A DNA stretch of 7,906 bases from an uncultured Solirubrobacter sp. (GTDB lineage: Bacteria > Actinomycetota > Thermoleophilia > Solirubrobacterales > Solirubrobacteraceae), in assembly GCA_937871635.1 (NCBI GenBank), contig CALMNS010000673.1, positions 1 through 7,906 on the forward strand, written 5' to 3'. Positions 5,101 through 7,906 of the stretch are shown here, piece by piece (position 1 is the first letter of the stretch; each line of letters begins with the position of its first letter). Both the position numbers and the translations under genes were made by a program. The notes under the pieces were generated by a model. The model saw only the letters and a program-made list of their open reading frames with translations. It ran no database searches and had not been told where the DNA came from.

Positions 5101-6414
5101 GTGGAGCGCATCCTGCTGATCGGCTCGGGCGATCTCGCCGAGGAGGTCGCGACGGCGCTCGAGCCCCTCGAGGTCGACCTCTCCGTGCTCGACGAGCCGA
5201 GCGCGGAGGAGGTCGAGGGTGAGCTCGACGATCCGACCGCGCGGGTGCTCGTCGTCTCGCGCGACGACACCTTCGCGCTGCGGTGGGCGCTCTTCGTCCG
5301 CCACCGCGACGCCGAGGTGCCGCTGCTGGTCACCATCTTCGACCCGACGACCGCCAAGCAGGTCGACCGGCTCGTCGAGAACTGCCGGGTCACGAGCATG
5401 GCCGACATCGTCGCCCCGTCGCTGGCCGGGCCGTGCCTCGGCGACGACCTGATCGCGGTCCGGGCCGACGGCGACGGCGACGGGGTCTCCGGCGATCCCG
5501 TCGGGCTGCGCGAGACGGACGACGGGGTCGAGGAGGCGCCGGTCGACGTCCCGCCGCGCCGGCGGGCCCGCGCGATCGCCACGGCGCTGCTGCGCCCCTA
5601 CGACAAGAGCGCCGCCCTCCTGCTGGTCGGCGCCATCGGGCTCGGCCTCGTCCTGCTGCTCGAGACGGCCGGCGGCGTGATCGTCCTCGGCCAGGGCGTG
5701 ATCGACGCCCTCTACGGGGCGGCCAAGACGCTCGTCTCGGTCGATCCCAACGACAAGGTGGCCGACGGCCCGAAGGGCTTCAAGGGCTTCCTGACCGTCA
5801 CCATGCTGTTCACGCTCTTCTTCGAGGCGGCCTTCACCGCCGGCCTCGTCAACCGGCTCATCGACCGCAAGCTGACGGGCATCGTCGGCCGGCGCGCGGT
5901 GCCACGCCGCGACCACGTGGTCGTCGTCGGCCTCGGCCAGGTCGGGCTCCGGCTCTGCCTCCTGCTGCGCGAGTGCGGCATCGGGGTCGTCGGCGTCACC
6001 GACGAGGCGGAGGAGTCCGAGAGCGTCGGCCTCGCCCGCGAGCTCGGCCTGCCGGTCGTCACCGGGCGCGGCGGCGACCCGTCGCTGCTGCGACGGCTGT
6101 CGCTCAAGCACGCCGTGGCGCTCGCGGCGGTGACCAACGACGACCTCGAGAACGTCTCGGTGGCGATGGCGGCCCGGTCGGTCAACCCGGACGTCCGCAT
6201 CGTGCTGCGGGCGGGCGACGGCCGGCTGGCCAACGAGACGCGCTCGCTGGTCCGGCTCGGGGTCGTGCGCGACGTGCACCGCATCGCCGCGGCGCTGATC
6301 GCCGCCCAGGCCACGGGCTCCTCGGCACAGCGGGTCATCTGCAAGGGCGACGACGCGCACCTCCTCCACGACGACGGCCGGGTCGAGAAGGCGGCCACCG
6401 CGGCGGCCGCCTGA
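5101..6414 (+). CDS. RCK-2TM-RCK membrane protein, potassium-channel-like without canonical filter
   Basis: This 437-residue protein starts at a GTG with no ribosome-binding site. Domains in order are: N-terminal Rossmann/RCK (TrkA-N) fold at residues 2-120 with 'GSGDLAEE' (8-15) and 'TSMADIVAPSLAGPCLG'; an acidic then basic linker at 121-165; TM1 at about 169-191; a re-entrant-loop-like stretch at 198-228; TM2 at about 229-253; and a second RCK domain from about 271 with 'VVVVGLGQVGLRL' (273-285), an acidic 'TDE' after strand 2 (300-302) and 'VALAAVTNDDLENVSVAMAAR' (339-359). The layout is that of two-TM potassium channels with RCK gating domains. However, 'IDALYGAAKTLVSVDPND' stands where 'TTVGYGD' would be expected, so there is no recognisable selectivity filter. 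It may be a channel with another filter, as in CASTOR/POLLUX-like proteins, or a non-conducting sensor. The short C-terminus is Ala-rich. Confidence 0.8.
   Translation: MERILLIGSGDLAEEVATALEPLEVDLSVLDEPSAEEVEGELDDPTARVLVVSRDDTFALRWALFVRHRDAEVPLLVTIFDPTTAKQVDRLVENCRVTSMADIVAPSLAGPCLGDDLIAVRADGDGDGVSGDPVGLRETDDGVEEAPVDVPPRRRARAIATALLRPYDKSAALLLVGAIGLGLVLLLETAGGVIVLGQGVIDALYGAAKTLVSVDPNDKVADGPKGFKGFLTVTMLFTLFFEAAFTAGLVNRLIDRKLTGIVGRRAVPRRDHVVVVGLGQVGLRLCLLLRECGIGVVGVTDEAEESESVGLARELGLPVVTGRGGDPSLLRRLSLKHAVALAAVTNDDLENVSVAMAARSVNPDVRIVLRAGDGRLANETRSLVRLGVVRDVHRIAAALIAAQATGSSAQRVICKGDDAHLLHDDGRVEKAATAAAA
6389..6412 (+). terminator. Possible hairpin terminator overlapping the RCK gene stop
   Basis: AGGCGGCC (6389-6396) pairs perfectly with GGCCGCCT (6405-6412) across an eight-base loop. 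The last base of the stem is the T of the TGA stop. There is no U-tract. The arms also encode the Ala-rich C-terminus, so the hairpin could simply reflect alanine codons. Confidence 0.3.
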
Positions 6415-6461
6415 GGCGGGCGTCGTCACCGATCCTTCACCCGGCCGGAGCCGGCGGCGAG

Positions 6462-6467
6462 TTGGCT
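6462..6467 (+). promoter_or_regulatory. Weak -10-like box of the phosphodiesterase gene
   Basis: TTGGCT ends seven bases before the ATG at 6475, the same spacing as the boxes before the genes at 5101 and 3498. No ribosome-binding site is visible. The second base is T instead of A, so this is supported mainly by position. Confidence 0.2.
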
Positions 6468-6474
6468 GCCGGGC

Positions 6475-7593
6475 ATGCGCATCCTCCGGCTCGTCCTCCC
6501 GCTCCTCCTCCTGCTCGCCGCCCTGAACGCGCCGGCCGCCGGCGCCCGCGCCCCGAAGGCCGCCACGGCCCAGGACCGCGACACCCGGCCCCTGGTCATC
6601 GCGCATCGCGGCGCCTCGGGCTACCGGCCCGAGCACACCCTCGCCGCCTACGAGCTCGGCGCCCGGATGGGCGCCGACTACATCGAGCCCGACCTCGTCG
6701 CCACGAAGGACGGCGTCCTCGTCGCCCGGCATGAGAACGAGATCTCCGGCACGACCGACGTGGCCGAGCGCCCGGCCTACGCCGGCCGCAGGACGACGAA
6801 GTCGATTGACGGCGTTGCGGTCACGGGCTGGTTCACCGAGGACTTCACCCTGCGCGAGCTCAAGGGCCTGCGCGCGAAGGAGCGCATCCCGCAGATCCGG
6901 CCGCGCAACGCCCTCTACGACGGCCGCTACGAGATCCCGACCTTCCAGGAGGTCATCTCGCTCGCCCGCCGGCTGAGCCGGGAGCTGGGCCGGCCGATCG
7001 GCATCTACCCCGAGACGAAGCACCCGACGTACTTCCAGTCGATCGGGCTCCCGCTCGAGGCGCCGCTGGTCGCCGCCCTCGAACGCAACCGGCTCAACCG
7101 CCGGACCGCCAAGGTCTTCGTCCAGTCCTTCGAGACGGCGAACCTCAAGGCGCTCGACCCGCAGCTCGCCGTCCCGCTCGTGCAGCTGCTCGACGCGCCG
7201 ACCGCGGTGCCGTTCGACGTCCGGGCGGCCGGCGGCACCACGACCTACGGCCAGCTCGCCACCCGGGCCGGCCTCGAGCGCGTCGGCCGCTACGCGGCGG
7301 GCGTCGGCCCGTCGAAGACCTACCTCGTTCCGCGCGACGCGGCGGGCACCTCGCTCGAGCCGACGTCGTTCGTCGACGACGCCCACGACGCCGGCCTGCT
7401 CGTGCACCCCTACACGTTCCGCAACGAGAACAGCTTCCTGCCGCTCGAGCTGCGCCGCGGCACGCCCCCGGATCCGGCCCAGTACGGCGACGCGTTCTCC
7501 GAGTACGAGCAGTTCCTCGGGCTGGGCGTCGACGGGATGTTCTCCGACAACCCCGACACGGCGGTCGAGGCCCGCGACGGGGTCCCGCGCTAA
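6475..7593 (+). CDS. Secreted glycerophosphodiester phosphodiesterase, GlpQ-like
   Basis: This 372-residue protein is close in length to E. coli GlpQ. It should hydrolyse deacylated phospholipids (glycerophosphodiesters) to glycerol 3-phosphate and an alcohol outside the cell, using a divalent metal such as calcium. A signal peptide (MRILRLVLPLLLLLAALNAPAAGA) cleaves near residue 25. There is no lipobox Cys, so it is likely secreted rather than anchored. The GDPD TIM-barrel motifs are complete: 'IAHRGASGYRPEHT' (H44, R45, E53), 'YIEPDLVATKDGVLVARHEN' (E71, D73, H86), 'PETKHP' (E180, K182) and the C-terminal 'GVDGMFSDNPDTA'. 'SGTTDVAERPAYAGR' and the later insert (about 100-155) match the GlpQ-type periplasmic subgroup. 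The gene follows the RCK gene by 60 bases and its TAA overlaps the stop of the minus-strand S4 gene. Confidence 0.93.
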   Translation: MRILRLVLPLLLLLAALNAPAAGARAPKAATAQDRDTRPLVIAHRGASGYRPEHTLAAYELGARMGADYIEPDLVATKDGVLVARHENEISGTTDVAERPAYAGRRTTKSIDGVAVTGWFTEDFTLRELKGLRAKERIPQIRPRNALYDGRYEIPTFQEVISLARRLSRELGRPIGIYPETKHPTYFQSIGLPLEAPLVAALERNRLNRRTAKVFVQSFETANLKALDPQLAVPLVQLLDAPTAVPFDVRAAGGTTTYGQLATRAGLERVGRYAAGVGPSKTYLVPRDAAGTSLEPTSFVDDAHDAGLLVHPYTFRNENSFLPLELRRGTPPDPAQYGDAFSEYEQFLGLGVDGMFSDNPDTAVEARDGVPR

Positions 7594-7802
7594 CCGGCGG
7601 AGACGCGGACCTCGTCGTCGCCGAGCGCGACGACGTCCCCGGCGCGGAGCTGGCGGCCGCGCCGGGCCTCAGGCTCGCCGTTGACGGTGACCGCGCCCTG
7701 CTCGAGCAGGGCGCGGGCGTCGCCGCCCGAGTCCGCCAGGCCGGCCAGCTTGAGCAGCTGCCCGAGGCGGATGACCTCGTCGCGGATCACGACGTCGCGC
7801 AT
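7590..7802 (-). CDS. Small S4-domain RNA-binding protein
   Basis: This 70-residue protein consists almost entirely of one S4 domain. 'IRLGQLLKLAGLADSGGDARALLEQGAVTVNG' (11-42) is the helix-turn-strand core, and 'EARRGRQLRAGDVVAL' (45-60) forms the following strands. This is the YbcJ-like stand-alone S4 architecture, which binds structured RNA, probably rRNA; the specific target is unknown. The ATG at 7802 overlaps the TGA of the upstream gene as TGATG and has no ribosome-binding site of its own. Translation is therefore probably coupled to the RNase D-like gene. At the 3' end its TAG lies inside a four-base overlap with the phosphodiesterase stop. The codons for residues 30-38 form part of a perfect 26-base palindrome. 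Confidence 0.88.
   Translation of the reverse strand: MRDVVIRDEVIRLGQLLKLAGLADSGGDARALLEQGAVTVNGEPEARRGRQLRAGDVVALGDDEVRVSAG
7691..7716. repeat. Perfect 26-base palindrome within the S4 gene
   Basis: CCGCGCCCTGCTC (7691-7703) is the exact reverse complement of the next 13 bases (7704-7716). It lies in the codons for the conserved 'ARALLEQGA' segment and about 100 bases past the phosphodiesterase stop. In RNA from either strand it can fold into a hairpin of about 11 pairs with a small loop. It may help end the rightward transcript, or it may be a by-product of GC-rich Leu-Glu-Gln-Gly-Ala codons. Confidence 0.7.
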
Positions 7803-7906
7803 CAGGTGACCAGCACGCGCCCGGCCTCCCCCACCCGCAGGGTGCGACGGCCGCGCAGGAGGGCGAGCAGCTCTTCGCCGACCAGCTCGCGCCGCCAGCC
7901 CGAGAG
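7802..7906 (-). CDS. C-terminal end of an RNase D-like exonuclease (partial, N-terminus beyond window)
   Basis: The minus-strand frame entering from the right edge encodes the last 34 residues, 'LSGWRRELVGEELLALLRG' followed by 'RRTLRVGEAGRVLVT', and stops at the TGA (7804-7802) that overlaps the S4 start. The 'GWRRELVGxxLLxLLxG' ending resembles the extreme C-terminus of ribonuclease D proteins after their HRDC domain. That is the basis for the call; no catalytic (DEDD) residue is inside the window. The one-base TGATG overlap shows an operon with the S4 gene, consistent with a shared role in RNA processing. The reading frame and stop are clear; the family assignment from 34 residues is moderate. 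Confidence 0.55.
   Translation of the reverse strand, partial: LSGWRRELVGEELLALLRGRRTLRVGEAGRVLVT

Noticed and set aside
6441..6454. A 5-bp hairpin with a CGGA loop between the RCK and phosphodiesterase genes
   Set aside because: It is too short to stand out in such GC-rich DNA and has no U-tract.
4513..7407. A 964-codon open frame on the minus strand opposite the CBS, RCK and phosphodiesterase genes
   Set aside because: It is a GC-driven shadow. Its product is a low-complexity Arg/Asp/Glu/Gly/Ala string with no domains, while three well-recognised proteins occupy the plus strand.
1..7906. Defence islands, mobile elements, CRISPR, riboswitches, tRNA or rRNA genes
   Set aside because: I saw no transposase or integrase, no terminal inverted repeats, no spaced direct repeats and no conserved RNA folds. 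All genes look like ordinary chromosomal ones with matching codon use.

Overview
The window is very GC-rich and densely coding, with strong G/C third positions and GTG/TTG as well as ATG starts. This suggests a high-GC actinobacterium (Actinomycetota). Several genes have a TAnnnT-like hexamer seven to nine bases before the start codon, as expected for leaderless mRNAs in such organisms. A Solirubrobacterales/Thermoleophilia relative is my guess from style only; nothing here proves it.

Layout, left to right. (1) A secreted parallel beta-helix protein on the minus strand (start 1539), running off the left edge. (2) Divergent from it, a secreted glycoside-hydrolase-like protein with the two-glutamate signature of clan GH-A (1664-2629, +). 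(3) Convergent with that gene and sharing a CTAG stop, a probable lipoprotein zinc metallopeptidase of the YpfJ/neutral zinc metallopeptidase type (2626-3498, -). (4) Divergent from the peptidase, a complete dimanganese catalase (3582-4523, +), followed by a strong GNRA-capped hairpin. (5) A two-CBS-domain protein with an apparent promoter of its own (4634-5056, +). (6) An RCK-2TM-RCK membrane protein whose pore loop lacks the potassium filter (5101-6414, +). (7) A secreted GlpQ-like glycerophosphodiester phosphodiesterase (6475-7593, +). (8) Convergent with it and overlapping by four bases, a small S4-domain RNA-binding protein (7590-7802, -), translationally coupled to the last 34 codons of an RNase D-like gene that enters from the right edge.

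The genes do not form one pathway. The left part is envelope and extracellular: a beta-helix protein, a glycosidase and a lipoprotein peptidase. The middle combines peroxide detoxification, a nucleotide-sensing CBS protein and an RCK membrane protein, which fits stress and ion homeostasis. The right part is phosphodiester scavenging and RNA metabolism. Possible alternative-sigma (SigB/SigF-like) -10 boxes precede the catalase, CBS and beta-helix genes. I see no mobile element, CRISPR array, tRNA or rRNA, and no gene-free stretch longer than 300 bases.

The observations most worth checking are the filterless RCK channel-like protein, the two convergent gene pairs that each overlap by exactly four bases at their stops, the hairpin behind the catalase gene, a perfect 26-base palindrome inside the S4 gene, and the contrast between leaderless and leadered promoters. 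I found no convincing evidence of a wholly new multi-gene system.
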